Below, piece after piece: positions 10,945 through 23,760 of a stretch of 62,000 bases of DNA (positions are counted from its first letter, which is position 1; the number at the start of each line of letters is the position of its first letter). A program made the translations under genes and the position numbers. The DNA comes from Chrysomallon squamiferum (lineage: Eukaryota > Mollusca > Gastropoda > Neomphalida > Peltospiridae): contig CM022679.1 of assembly GCA_012295275.1 (NCBI GenBank), positions 3,648,412 to 3,710,411 on the forward strand, given 5' to 3'. The notes beneath the pieces are model-generated. The model saw only the letters and a list, made by a program, of their open reading frames with translations, ran no database searches and was not told where the DNA came from.

Positions 10945-12960
10945 AAGAATGAGAATTTGTAGTGTATGTATTTATAAAATACTGAGATCATTGTTAAAAG
11001 TTTTTATTTTTAATATTTTTTTTATTTATTGTTATTATGCGATTTATAGTGTATATCAAGATCATACAATTAATTGGAAATACTGAATATACATTTAGCA
11101 GAAGAAAAAAGCCTTCTGTTTAAATGGATACCTTTCGAAAATAAAGTATCGATATATTATTGATTGCATGAGAATGTGCACATATACATTATGTTCTGTG
11201 AAGTGTTTATCAGAATAGCTGTAAGGTATTTGCAAATGTATGTGCGTGTTTGTGGTTTTATTTTCGCTCGCGCGTTTCTTTTTGGATGTTCTTAATTTAA
11301 TTATTTTTCACTGTTTCTCTTTAAGTATTATTTCAGTCAGTGGAAACCTGATCTCACTTCTTGTATGACAGCTGTTATTCTAACCTAGATGGCTGTAATT
11401 TACTTCAGCGTCGCAGCTTTAAATAGATTTTTAGAGCGAAAACCATCAGAAATAATTTATTTTATTTGTGTCAATTAGACCTGACAGGTATACACAGCGG
11501 AGTTCACTGAACTGTTTAAATAATGACGTAAAATCGAAATGTAAAAATTTCGTAAAACATCATAATACAGCTGTTGTCAGTAAACAGACAATAAATATCA
11601 AGATGAAAGAGATTTATGACAAGTCATTACAATGATTTTGGAAACGTAATATGACTATCGATTATAATAAATATTAAACTGTTTAAGTGTGTAGAATTCA
11701 GTTAAGACCCTTTTGTAATATAGCTGTTCAAACAAATATTGTGTAAAATATTAAATACAGAGTTTAATATTTTAATACAAGATTAAGTTTTAATCTGTAA
11801 TTTCAGACAACAGTTAACTATTTATCCTCCGATGTGCGATTCTGCTATAGAGTTTTGTGAACTATTAAAATAAAGATCAGAATTTATTTCTTGCTGTCTG
11901 AACGAATAAAAGAATTATTGTAAATGTTTCAAGTAGTTGTCTTAACATAAACGTGTCTTAACAAGTATATATTCTAGATGTGTAAGGTAAAGTAATAGGT
12001 TTGTTTATTTTAGATTTTATATAACTGAAGACTATTAGACTGGACTTGACAGAACTGTCAATCACAAATCTCTTAGTTTGTATATATTTATTACTTCTTC
12101 ATTTACATTGTGTGTCCAAATATACATATTCCCATGAAAATACAAAAAAATACACATACAGAATAGACAAATACACAGTATAACGAACAGCCAAAGCACA
12201 TACTGATATCTACACGTATTTCTTAATTTGTAATCTTAAGCACATTCATCTCCATTTTGTTAAGCGATATCTCATATTGCCGTTCTTTTGTAAATAATAG
12301 CCAATATGGTATTGTTATTAACTTATTTACATACTTTTGCCTTTAAGATTTGATTGTAGTTGGACTGTTGTATCTCTTGGATCTAAGAAAAAAAGAATAA
12401 GTGCAAGATTAATATTGTAGTCATTTTATGAATACAATAATGATACATGATTATAATAGAGCTATTGTTAGCTAATTAAGATTATACTGTTCCATCAATG
12501 TAATTACAATATCGCTGTAATATCTGGTAATAGACTTTATTTTTTTTTACTGTTATTATGCCTTTGTTACAGAATTATTTTTATGTACGTATTAATATGA
12601 ATATACTTGTGTATCGTTATAAATATAATATATGCTGTTGTATTTGAACATCTACAGACATTATTATTTTTTTTAGTACAGTGCGTCTAACGTTACCTTG
12701 AGTATAGCATGTAATTACTTGTATTAATTAAATTATCAAACCATTTATAATAAGTATTGTTATTAATATTACAGACTGTTACAATTATGCTATCGTAAGT
12801 ACATATCAATACACCTACACCTTTTAAATATTTTATTTAACGGCAAAAATATATCTCAGTTTATCTAAGAGAAAAAAAAAACGATGTTTATACAGACACA
12901 TTTAATTCACCTACTGGTTGACACACTCAGTATTGATTTAAATTTTTATTTTTCACACAG
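10945..12960. other. AT-rich sequence, possible intron
   Basis: No coding signal and few repeats. It lies between two candidate untranslated exons. Confidence 0.4.
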
Positions 12961-13122
12961 TTGCGCTGGATAATTGTCATCCAGTTAAAGCGACAGAACA
13001 GCCAGGGATTTGTGTTTAAAGTTGTGTCAGTTCTGCTGAGTTGTTTTACGATCCTCCGCTGAGAAACTTCGCGATCCATTATCGCCAGTGGAAAAGTGTT
13101 AAGTCAGTTTTTTTTTACATGG
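12961..13122 (+). other. Candidate untranslated exon
   Basis: A 162-nt block bounded by an acceptor with a T-rich tract (tttttatttttcacacag, ending 12960) and a donor CATGG|GTAAGC (GT at 13123-13124). It is more GC-rich than its flanks. One frame stays open for 33 codons and then stops; the others stop sooner, so a 5' UTR or lncRNA exon is the simplest reading. Confidence 0.35.
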
Positions 13123-13875
13123 GTAAGCTGTATTAAACGTAGGAAAGGGAAAAGAATACGAGAGAGAGAGGGAAAAAACACCTCAAAAACAAAAAAAAAC
13201 CCTCAAATAACAAATAAAAACATTTTGTGATAGTTTATATGATAAAAGAAGAACAGAAAATGCATGAACGAACGTGTAGGTGAACAAAAGACATGTATGA
13301 ATATCATTTTAAGAAATTAAATCTGGGATGATATAATCAATGCTGTATCATTTAGATCAAATGCAAACCCATTCACACGAATGAATGAATAATTACTGGT
13401 GAACCGACAGCTCATTATGTTTTTGAATAAATAATTTTAAACAATATATAACAAATACACTATTTTTAACTGATACAAAAAGCCTTGAAGACGAAAAAAA
13501 TACATACAATTTTGTTTCAAATGTTTGAATATTTGTATACTGAATATGCCATTACGATAACACAGAGATATTAACTGTAGCCATGATTCTTATCGATTAG
13601 CTGTAAGGAATTTTTTGCATGCATATATCATAGACATGAAAGTACGTCATAGCATGACCTTTGATAAACCAGTCCTGGGGAAAACGATGGAACAGAAAAT
13701 GGCCTAGGGGGCGCTCCAGTGAATGTTAACCTGCACTTTGTTAAAAAGGACTAAAATAGAAACTACTGTGAAAATATATTTATATATAAATATATACATC
13801 GTTTTTTGCAAGTTTTTTTGAGATTGTTGGACTTTTATCATGTAACGAATACTACAGTAACATAAATTCTAACAT

Positions 13876-13972
13876 ATATATGTGTGTATGTTTGTATGCA
13901 TGTAAATATGCATGTATCTATGTATCTATGTTAGCATCCATGCATGTATCTATGTATCTATGCATCTGAATA
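13876..13972. repeat. Degenerate (ATGT/ATCT)n tetranucleotide repeat
   Basis: Interspersed gtat, gcat and atct words in four-base phase; an old, decayed microsatellite. Confidence 0.75.
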
Positions 13973-14817
13973 CACACAGGGACGACTTTAACATGCATTT
14001 TTATGCTGATAGCTGAATCAAAATCTCGAGGGATATCTCAGAATATTTTTTCTAATATTTTATCACTTTTAATTTGATTCTGTTTAGAACCTGCTTCCAT
14101 TTCCTGCTGGCTGTGATTTCATGGTAAACATTTGTTCCTTTGTTGTTCGGTCGGAGTTGATAACTGTTTAGCATGCGTGCAACGCTTCTGTTGTTTGTAA
14201 TGCAATGTAGTATGCTGATTCTTTATGAAAAATGCGCAGAGCCAACAGCCAAATCTAATTATAAAGATCCATCATGGCCACAACAGATAGCGCCAGAAAT
14301 TCAATAATGACATCTGGCAGGCTTGTGTGCCTCTCCGAAATGTTATCTTAACCTTAGAAATCCATTTAAATTGGACGTTCAGACAAGTTTGATAATGCAT
14401 GACTGTTCGATCTATTTATTTCTGTATTTCTCTGCAGTACACTAGAAAGTTTTTCATTTCTCCCCCGTCTGGTTTCTTTTATAATATTACGGGACGTAAA
14501 GATCTTCAGCACATCAAGTGTGATGGCTAACAGTGTTCTTTATGCGACAGATCCAATCTTGGTCAAAAGAAACCAAAGATAAAAAGCAATCCTTTTGGAA
14601 AATAGGATGGCCACGAAAAGGCATCGATCAGAGCAACCCGTAAAGAGGCTGACTTCAGTGAAGCGCCGCAAAAACCTTGCTGAAGTGTCACGAGTTCTTT
14701 ATTGAGTTTCCTAAAAGCACTGGAAACTAATGTCCATTACTTGCAAATGTTTTTCTACGGTTTTTTTTTTTAATTCTTTTTGGTTTTATATTTGCTTTTT
14801 TCTTTCTTCTTCTTGTT

Positions 14818-14819
<2 letters not shown>

Positions 14820-14849
<30 letters not shown>
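14820..14849. repeat. T-tract, about 30 bp
   Basis: Uninterrupted poly(T) run. Confidence 0.95.
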
Positions 14850-14850
<1 letters not shown>

Positions 14851-14917
14851 ATGGGGACAGTGTTTGTTTAGTTGTTTGATGTTTATTTATTTATTTTTTT
14901 TCAAGTTCAACCTACTA

Positions 14918-14950
14918 AATACCGTTTAACAAATGACGTTAAACGGTATT
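14918..14950. repeat. Perfect inverted repeat (13-bp arms, 7-nt loop)
   Basis: The arm aataccgtttaac (14918-14930) and its exact reverse complement gttaaacggtatt (14938-14950) are separated by aaatgac. It is not a microsatellite and has mixed composition. It could be a palindromic protein-binding site, a transposon-end remnant or a small RNA hairpin. It is too short for a typical microRNA precursor. Confidence 0.85.
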
Positions 14951-16472
14951 AAACTTTGCACCTATCAATATCTTTGACAAGATTTACAAATTAATTTATA
15001 TTTTACTTTTATTTTATTTTGGCTAATCGTCAAAGCCCACTTGTTGCTTTATACACCAGTGCACACAGACATGTCTACAGACAAATATCCTAAATAGATG
15101 ATGTAAGATTAGTCATATGGCACAGATCCGACAACAGACTTCGTTGGTGCAGAATCAATCCTCTTGAATTCATTGAGCCACTGTTTATTTTGCCGTTCCA
15201 ACCACTATCAGTTAAGTCATTTATGATATGTTTTCTTGCATTTAAAAGACTCAAAAGTTTACTTGGTGTTTACCAACATTCCATGGAATAACATTTGCTG
15301 TTTTCTTCTTTCATATTAGACAAAATCTTTATTTTACATCTTACAAAGATTATTATGAAATTAATTACTTCATCATTTTCAGTGGGAAAAGTAAATAATG
15401 CATCTCACTTTGTACTGACAAATTTATTACTATGTCGTTATAATTTTTTTTTATTATTATTAAAATCAATTTCTATCAGAGTGTATGTAATTTGAAACTG
15501 ACAGAATAATATTCGAAAAATTATAGAACAACGTGATGAAAATAATTATGTGTATTTAAAATTCAAACACTTAGGCGAAATGTCAAGCTTTTTCTGAAAT
15601 TAAGCCAAACCTACATGATATGTTTTTGTATGCGTTCATTAACTAGATGCGTATTTTACAAATATCAGCATTTTAAAACAAATGTTGATAAAAGCCAGCA
15701 ACATTTAAAATGAAAAAAAAAAAAAAAAAAAAAGGTTTTTGCGATGACAAATTGAAGTCAGTCATATTCTTAACGCCAGATCTGTTGGTTTTTTTTTTTT
15801 CTTTTCTACATCTATTTTTCTCGTTTCCTTTTCACGATTCGCCATACTGCACATTTATTTTGAAATTCCCAAAGTGTTTCGAGACTGAAGTTGGACACGA
15901 TTCGTGTGATTTGTTGAGCTGTTACTGCGTGCTCATTAGCCGAGTGATCATGTCCCTTGGCCCCATGTTGTTCTGTGTGACATCCTGCAAATCTTCAGAG
16001 TCTTGTAAAATAAATGATTTTGTCGACGCCATTAAGGCAAAAATCTCTTTGGAGAGGTTATCGACTGCGGTTCTTTTCGTTATTTGTAGCTAAATGTAAT
16101 TGTAGATGGGGAAAATATACTTGCAAGAACGCAGAAAGAGAAACAGAGGGAAACGGAAGGAGATCTGGACTGAGGTGTTTTATTTCGTGTACGAGTTGGA
16201 TGCAGAATCCCCAGCGCATTACTAAGATAATTAGTTACCGTTCGTAGAGGAAGAATAAAAAAAGACAACAATTCTTCTTTGTCTCAGTTTTTTTTTTTTT
16301 TTTTTTCTTATCTTCCTAATATTTCTTACTGTTTCTCTGGGTGTGAGTGTGATCGGTATCAATACAGTTAAAACTGAGAATTGATACTAGTGTAATACAA
16401 GGCGAGGTACGTCATTACATATGAAAAAGATATCTTGCTGCTGATCTGTATCAGTAGTTTGTTTACACGTGA

Positions 16473-16480
16473 TGACGTCA
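16473..16480. promoter_or_regulatory. Palindromic CRE motif TGACGTCA
   Basis: Exact match to the CREB/ATF consensus octamer. No adjacent gene start is visible; its function is inferred only from the motif. Confidence 0.3.
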
Positions 16481-17760
16481 GGTTTATATTCTCATATTTT
16501 CATCACACGTTATTCGTTTCTGTGTCTCCTGATTATGCTCAAACACTACGATCCTCGTTGTACTGTAGAATTGCTACATATATTTTACAGCTTCACAGTT
16601 CAGACTCTAGTGATCATCATGAGCGCAATTTATCAAGGAATACAAATTTTATATCAAAATACTCAGATACAACCGAGATCAAAGTTCAAGATATCCACAA
16701 ACAACTTCGACCACAGTTTAAAGAAAACATAAACAATTAAAAAAATAATAAAAAATAATAATAATAATAATGAAATAAATAAATAAATAAAAAAACATAT
16801 ATATATATATATATATATTAAAAAAAACTCCACATACGATTGTTCAAAGAGACTCCTAGCTAAATAAAATAATCTTGAGATCTGAGTTAATTATTTATTA
16901 TTATCATCAGCAGCGGGACCACCATCACCTCGTCAATGCCATTATCAGTTTCACTAATTCACAACATGTTAGGAAAAGGAAAAACGTTGAAACAACGCTT
17001 CGCCATCATTGCGTGATCAAGTCCATTAACAACCGTCACTAGACACTCTCAGAAGACACATTTATTCTTCAGGCGCATCCCGATAACAATAAAACAGCCA
17101 CCACTCGGTCAATATTTAGTTATTTATTTTCTGACAATACCACTGCCGTCTTCTAACGTACACACATGTAATAAAAGCAACAAATCCTGTCGTGAAAACA
17201 TGCAGTCGTTTACAAAAAAATCAGTTAATTATTTACGAGGTCTTCTTTTATTTTTCTTAATTTCCTTTCATTTTAAACAACTTGTGGCAAACGAAAACAA
17301 AACGTGACAGAAATATCGCAGCTATCTATAATCGAACTCCAGAAACATTAAGCTAAGACTTGGAAAAAAGCTATTACGATTGATCGTTTATTAAAGGACA
17401 ATTTTGTGTCAATATTTCCAATGATTCGCCTGCAGGAAAGAACATCTTGGCGTCAATACCACCTTTAATAGCATGTGTGATGAATCGATAAAATTGCTGC
17501 TTTAAGGCGACACACTAAACGATATGTATTTTTTTATTTATTTTCGATACAATATATTTTCTTAACGATTATGTAAAACGTTGCAAAATATAAATGTTAA
17601 GAATGAATCAGAGCCCAAAACATTTTGATTCCCAACTGAAGAAAAACCAAAAAACAAAATAAATGGAATAATAACAACAAGGACAATAATAACTGCATCA
17701 ATGTGATCACCAGCTACAGTTTCATGAACGTTAACACAGCACGATGAATTCAACGGCAGC

Positions 17761-17835
17761 TACTACTACTACTTCTGTCACTGCTAATTTTTCTACTAAC
17801 ATTGTTACCCCGTCTCCTAATACTACTACTACTGC

Positions 17836-17869
<34 letters not shown>

Positions 17870-18020
17870 TATTATTAACCTCACTACTACTACTAGTACA
17901 ACAACAACTACTACTACTACTACTATTATTAACCTCACTACTACTACCACTGCGACTACTACTACTGCTGCTACTACTACTATTATTATTATTGTTATTG
18001 TTGTTGTTGTTGTTGTTGTT
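17761..18020. repeat. Compound trinucleotide array (TAC)n/(TTA)n/(GTT)n, about 260 bp
   Basis: Blocks of TAC, TTA and GTT with short non-repeat spacers. The word ttattaacctcactactact occurs twice, about 60 bp apart, so the array itself underwent a larger internal duplication. Pseudo-ORFs are present on both strands. Confidence 0.93.
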
Positions 18021-18358
18021 ATAGATAAGAAATATAAGTTTTGATTGTACACAGCAGTATTTCTTTGAGCTTAACACATTGCTTAAATTTTGTGTAGGTT
18101 TGTATGATTGAGAAACTATTTTGACATTGAACATAGATCGATAATTCAATTAAAATAAACTTCATCCACAGTGTGACATGAAATATGAATTGCGGAAGCA
18201 GTATGCGATTTGAGAAAGGCATGTGCTGAAGTCAATCACATTTTCAAGTAACTCTTCTACCTTTTTTCAAATTTGAAATATGAAATAATTGACTGAGTCG
18301 ATACGCTAACTGACACAAAACAAGACAGACAATCAATACTATCCATATTAAAATAAAT

Positions 18359-18414
18359 CTGTTGTTGTTGTTGTTGTTCTTGTTGTTGTTGTTGTTGTTA
18401 TTATTATTATTATT
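18359..18414. repeat. Compound (GTT)n-(ATT)n microsatellite
   Basis: A GTT block passes into ATT units. Confidence 0.94.
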
Positions 18415-18505
18415 TTATTGGTATTGATATTAAAGTTATTTCTGTATTTATTGTTGTCTAAACAAGAATATTTTACCATTAATATGGTTTTTCTCCATTT
18501 GATTA

Positions 18506-18606
18506 TGTATCTGTTTATCTATCTGTCTTTATATCTATCTAACTATCTATCTGACTATCTATCTATTTATCTACCTTTTTATCTATTTGTCTGTATCTAT
18601 GTCTAC
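18506..18606. repeat. Degenerate (TATC)n microsatellite
   Basis: Tatc/tgtc/tacc words in four-base phase. Confidence 0.85.
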
Positions 18607-19052
18607 CTGACTCACTGGTAGTCTGTTTGTCTATGAATCCATTAATATGTAGAACATAAAATTTCATAAATTAAATACCTTCAATAACTATTTATTTAGT
18701 TAACAGATTTACTGTACAACCTTTTTTTTCTCTTCTCTTTTCTTCTTTTTAAAAATGTATTAGCTGTACGATCTAAACACTGTTATTTTCGAACTGAAGT
18801 ATCTGACAAGTTAAATGCCATCAATCACTATTTATTTAGGATACACTAAATTTAATTCTGGTAATAGATCGTGGATAATTTGGTCTACGCTACTTATCCA
18901 CTTAACAAGAAAGACGAAAATGGAAAATTGATTAGATAACTGTATTATTGAGCTGCTGTTACTTTTCCTACGTAATTACGTATTTTTATTTCTTATTGAG
19001 TTTGTGTGTAAATGTGGATATGTGTGTGTTTGTATATATTTATGTATATACG

Positions 19053-19081
19053 TATGGATGGATGGATGGATGGATGGATGC
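19053..19081. repeat. (GGAT)n microsatellite
   Basis: About seven perfect units. Confidence 0.93.
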
Positions 19082-19862
19082 AAGTATGTATATACTATAT
19101 ATATATGAATGCAGAGATATATGTGTCTGTGTATATCTGTATGTTTGTATTTATATAAGTCCTATATGTAAGATTGTATGCATGCATATACGTGTATATG
19201 TTTGTAGGTATGTACAGATATGTAAATGTATGAATGTATATTAACTTGGTTTGTAGAATTTTAAAATGTAGCATGAGGGAAGTGACTAGATTACGTATAT
19301 GCATATATAACTGGATCTATTTAGGCCTGAATATTTTCGGTCCTTTGTACGTCTGGATTAGACTGCACATAGAAGTATGTGGGAACTCACTAGCACAGGA
19401 TGACAAAGACCATTCACGACTTCACAAACCCATCAGATTGTTCTGTATTTTGTTTCTGGTAAATTTATTGAGGTTTTAATTTGTTTTAGATCAATTTCTT
19501 TTTCTTTCTTCCTTCTATTCCTGACTCCTTGTTTTTCCTCATCTTTTTAATTCGCTGCTCGTCAGTGTTCACCTTATTCTTCCTTATTCGTCATTTTCTG
19601 CTTGCAACCTCCTTTTTTCTTCTTCTTTTATTAGTTTAAGGTGAAAATGACTCAACTTATTAACACTTCCCCTTCTTTTGATTATTTATGGAACCTCCCA
19701 GAGCAAAACGAAAATCGAAGTTGAAAGAATCAGTAGTCATTTGTTTTTCTTTTTCGAGGTGAGTTAAAGCCATTAACGGCCGCCATGTAGCCAATTATTC
19801 TAAGCTTTTCAGCTATTATACGTGCAGCACGACTCTTGGGAAATCTCCTTTTAAATACTTAC

Positions 19863-20025
19863 CAGTGGGGGAAAACGCTGATATCAATAAATGTAATTTT
19901 TATCAACATCTCTTGTCACTACATTACATAGCGTTTTTCTGGTCTGCTGCTTCTTCCATCAGCTTCGTTGACTCTCCGTGTTGACATATTTCATTCCTCG
20001 GTCGATTTTCCTTTCTACTGTCGGA
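19863..20025 (-). other. Candidate minus-strand exon
   Basis: On the minus strand a long T-rich tract ending in tttttgctgtag leads into a 163-nt segment that ends at a perfect donor, CACTG|GTAAGTATT (minus-strand GT at plus 19862-19861). One frame is open for 33 codons with a charged composition and then stops; the other two stop earlier. It could be a terminal coding segment, a lncRNA exon or a chance pairing of splice motifs. Confidence 0.25.
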
Positions 20026-20239
20026 CTACAGCAAAAACAAATAAAAACCAGGGTTCCCGTGGTGCACGTAATAACGCCCAGTGGCTTGCCTCTGTTATCT
20101 TAATTATGAAAAAGTCAGCGCCTTTATGACTGTCGTGGTTAGCGAACCTTGCAGACTGCAGAATAATGATCAAGGACATAATGGCGATCCTCGGCACAGT
20201 CAACGTTAACGCCTACAGCTACGCGCCTGAAGTATTCTG

Positions 20240-21756
20240 AATACAAGTTGCCGAACACGAAAATGGGAAATTTAATGACGTCTTCTAACTAATTTTATTC
20301 CTACGTTTAATATCATTTTGGCATATGATTAAATTAAGATTTTCATTCTGAGTGCTTGTTCTAGCTGTTTAAGTGAAAGCAGTAGTGTTCGTTAAATCGG
20401 ATAATCACAAAACCTGACTGAGTGAATTTATAGGCAAAATGAAATGGAGAAAAGAAAATCTATCCAGTGATGTATATAATTGTATCAACTCAAACATGAA
20501 ACAATGACTTCAGTGAATATGTTTTTATTTCTTAAATATATATATAATCAGGTATCAGAGGAGAGAAGTGAGGCCATCAGAAGCAGAAACTATTTGGTCA
20601 TAAGAAGATTATTTCGTCCTGAGGCGCATCTGTTTGATCTACCGAAGAATGAGAAGAAATATTTATATACAAATTAAAACCTTTATTCGTTTGACATTTC
20701 AGTTCTAGCAACTGATACACCTATTTATTTTTTGTTCGTACGTTTATGTATCATGTTGCTTCTAAAATCATAAATCTTATTAATACCTGAAATCAAAATA
20801 TCGGATGTAACTCTGAAAATGTCATGAAATCTAATATGAATTTGTAATTTTTTCATGACACACTCATTCATTATATGATTTGTTGTTGCTATCAGATGAC
20901 ACTAAGTTGTATATTATTTATTTTCCAACAAAGCGTCATTTCACTGATTATTTATATTGAAAGTATATATATATATATATGTAGACGTACTCACACACTG
21001 ACATGTATACTACGTATTGCATATGACGGACGCCTTGGTATAAATACTTTATCTTTTTCTCCTCATAAACTAATGCAGAGGATTCCTGGGTGTATACAAT
21101 TACTAACTAATTGATAATCCGATACGTAGATTGTTACTGTAGGAAAATAATGAATTATAGCAAATGTCACAGAGACAGAGGCTATTATTAATATTTTAGT
21201 TATATGAATCAGTTTCATCAGGAAATGAGAAATGTAATACATTCATCGACGTAAGAAATAAATAAAAAATGCGACAAACAATTTATCTTAATCATTTTGC
21301 ATCCATACGTACTTATGTCCAGTTATAAACCTGAAGAAAACAAATCCTAAAATAAGATCTGCTGTGACAGCGGAAGCAATGATTAATGATCAGCTGTATT
21401 CAGTGAGACAAACTTGTAAAAGAAAAGTAGGGAATAAAGGTAGTGAGAAGATTACGTTAATGTATGTATGTATGTATGTATGCATGTATGAATGTATCAG
21501 CGTTTGAATTAATAATCGGGAAAGCATTAGTCTTACACCTTCTGACCGTGGTAAAATAAATATCATACACTACCAAGTGTGACTTATGACGATCGTAATA
21601 AAATGTCTGTATTTCTGTCTGCCCGTTACTAAACCAGGAAGCTTTTGTCGAGCGTACATTGCTGTTACTGCCTTCATAAATAAATCAATTTGTTGTTGCC
21701 ATTGTTTGATAATTAGTATCTCGGTTGGAAACGAATATTTGCGATTTTCATTGCAG
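20240..21756. other. Gene-poor AT-rich sequence
   Basis: No supported gene. It contains a TA run at 20964-20980 and an (ATGT)n run at 21463-21495. Confidence 0.5.
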
Positions 21757-21977
21757 CACATAAATAATAAATACAGACTTTATTCAAAATCGGCTCTTCG
21801 ACTGGGACACCGTGAAACTATCGCAAAGGGAAAGATTCTGCTTTCCGATCGTGGAAACAATAGGTGTCAGAAATAACCGTTTGTCCCTACGGGAATGGAA
21901 ATAATCACGGGCTTTTTGTCAACAAAGACGTTATTAGCACGGGACAATTGATGCCGGAATCCGGCAGGCGGTACACG
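21757..21977 (+). other. Candidate untranslated or lncRNA exon
   Basis: It is bounded by an acceptor (gcgattttcattgcag, AG at 21755-21756) and a donor ACACG|GTAAGA (GT at 21978-21979). One frame is open for 40 codons, then stops at 21874-21876. The region from 21780 to 22140 is clearly richer in GC and CpG than its surroundings, consistent with an exon or regulatory island. Confidence 0.25.
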
Positions 21978-22139
21978 GTAAGAGTTTTATAATATCCTCG
22001 CAATTACTGCGAGTGTACACACACGCCCAGCACATGATGTTCTTTCGCAACAAAGTCGCGCTGATGCCATAGATTACCATGAAATGGACGTTTTGCATCG
22101 TGGAAAGTGGATCTCTAATGACGATGTCTGCTCAGTAAC

Positions 22140-23026
22140 TACGATAATTTGAATTTAATATCTGCTTGATAATCATTTTATTATGCATCTTTCCAAACTG
22201 AAGGATTCGGCAATGGTGATTCTGTACATTAGACCGCGTGGATTTTTTTTCTCACGTTTTTTCAAATTTTAATTTGTTTCTCACTGTGAAAGTCAGTGTC
22301 ACAATGTTCTCACTTCTGATATCAGAATTTTGACACATTTTATGGACCAGTTCTACAAATTATGAGAATTTAATGCATTTGATACCATATAGAATTTTTA
22401 TTGTTCATTAAATGAACTCTATTTATGTAAATGCAGTAGCATATGGAGATGCAACAACTTCAAAAGACTTTACTTTTTGGAGTTAAAAAGCTTATAATTG
22501 TATCACACATTTATCTGGCTTAGTCTCACTCAAATAAGGTGACCTTTATGAACAAAAGTGATTTTGATGTACAATGTGTTGAAAGGAGCTTACTGTTTTG
22601 TCATACAGTTAGCAACTAGATGAATACGTCAGAATATACACATTTCAGATTACTTTCTTTATCTGTTTACTGAACAGTTATGTATCTAAGTTAAAAATAA
22701 ATGCATAAATATATAAAGAAATAAAGAAAGAAAGAAAGAAAGAAAGAAAGAATAAACATTCATAGATTATTTTTTTAAAAAGATAAAAGATGCCTCAATA
22801 ACAGGGGCTGAACGAAAACATTAATTGGTGCAATAAATAAAGGGTTGTCGCTGCTGCTGCTTTTGATGTGATGATGATATTGATCACATTTCTCCCAAAT
22901 CGATTATTTTGTAATATTGGATAAATAAAGATTAATGAAAACATAAAGTGTGTTGCAGTGTATGTTTTAAAACTTTTATTGTTGCTAATAATGATGATGA
23001 CAGTCACAGTGATAATGATAACATTT
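22140..23026. other. Gene-poor AT-rich sequence
   Basis: Apart from the (AAGA)n run, nothing recognisable. Confidence 0.5.
22720..22753. repeat. (AAGA)n microsatellite
   Basis: About eight perfect units. Confidence 0.93.
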
Positions 23027-23036
23027 TCTTCTTCTT

Positions 23037-23124
<88 letters not shown>
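23027..23124. repeat. Compound (CTT)n-(ATT)n microsatellite
   Basis: Second instance of the TTC-then-TTA block order. Confidence 0.95.
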
Positions 23125-23125
<1 letters not shown>

Positions 23126-23479
23126 GCTAAGACTATCCAGTAGTGTTTCAACAAATATTTTGATTTTTTAAATTTGTTTAAAGTTTTTTTTTTCATTTAT
23201 ATTCTCAATTAAACCTGATTAACTTAGATTACATGTACATAAAAGGAATCATTGTTTATGATGGACACCTAACAACGGTCAACATCACAAATGTGTCGGC
23301 AAACTAACTTTCTTTTTTTTTTTGTTCGATAATATTAGCGACATTCTGTTACATTATTGCCAATCTCACCAGACACCATTCTGACTGCCCCATAATTTTA
23401 AAAGCAATAAGGAATCCTGTCTGAAGAAAAATATATATTTCAAATTGCCTGCTTTGTTGACAGACTAGCTGAAAATAAC

Positions 23480-23760
23480 GGTTCCTGTGTGCGGTGATTT
23501 GTCCAGCAGGCAGATCATTTGCATGGATCAATTTGCCAGACCGATTCTTGGGTTTAGTTTTATGAAGTCACGAATTCTTTGGCAGCGAAGAGTGAGAGGA
23601 AAGATACAACTTTATTTAACGATAGTTACAGCAGATAAGCTGCTATTAAGTGTATCTGCAGCGTCAAGAGGCGACCTGGAGCAAATGAAGACAGAAGGTC
23701 TCATTAACGAACGAGTGATAACTGCTACCGAGCTATAACTGAGGTGACTGTCGAGAGAAT
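23480..23760. other. Mixed-composition island with an octamer motif
   Basis: Repeat-free, comparatively GC-rich stretch. A perfect POU/octamer word ATTTGCAT lies at 23517-23524. One plus frame is open over 23487-23738, but it starts at GTG and resembles nothing I recognise. A regulatory element is more likely than a gene. Confidence 0.25.

Larger units (their letters stand above)
13125..17760. other. Gene-poor sequence with short repeats
   Basis: No supported coding exon. Besides the listed repeats it holds unique-looking islands at about 14500-14720 and 15830-16230. It also has A- or T-tracts at 14820-14849, 15709-15733 and 16288-16307, and a TA run at 16797-16819. Confidence 0.5.
18021..19740. 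other. Gene-poor sequence with tetranucleotide repeats
   Basis: No supported exon. It contains the (GTT)n, (TATC)n and (GGAT)n repeats listed separately and degenerate GTAT-type sequence at 19010-19240. A short near-duplicate (ccWtcaataActatttattt-like) occurs at about 18678-18700 and 18818-18840. Confidence 0.5.

Noticed and set aside
15710-16093. 127-codon plus-strand open frame
   Set aside because: It begins in an A-tract (poly-Lys) and shows no domain; chance frame.
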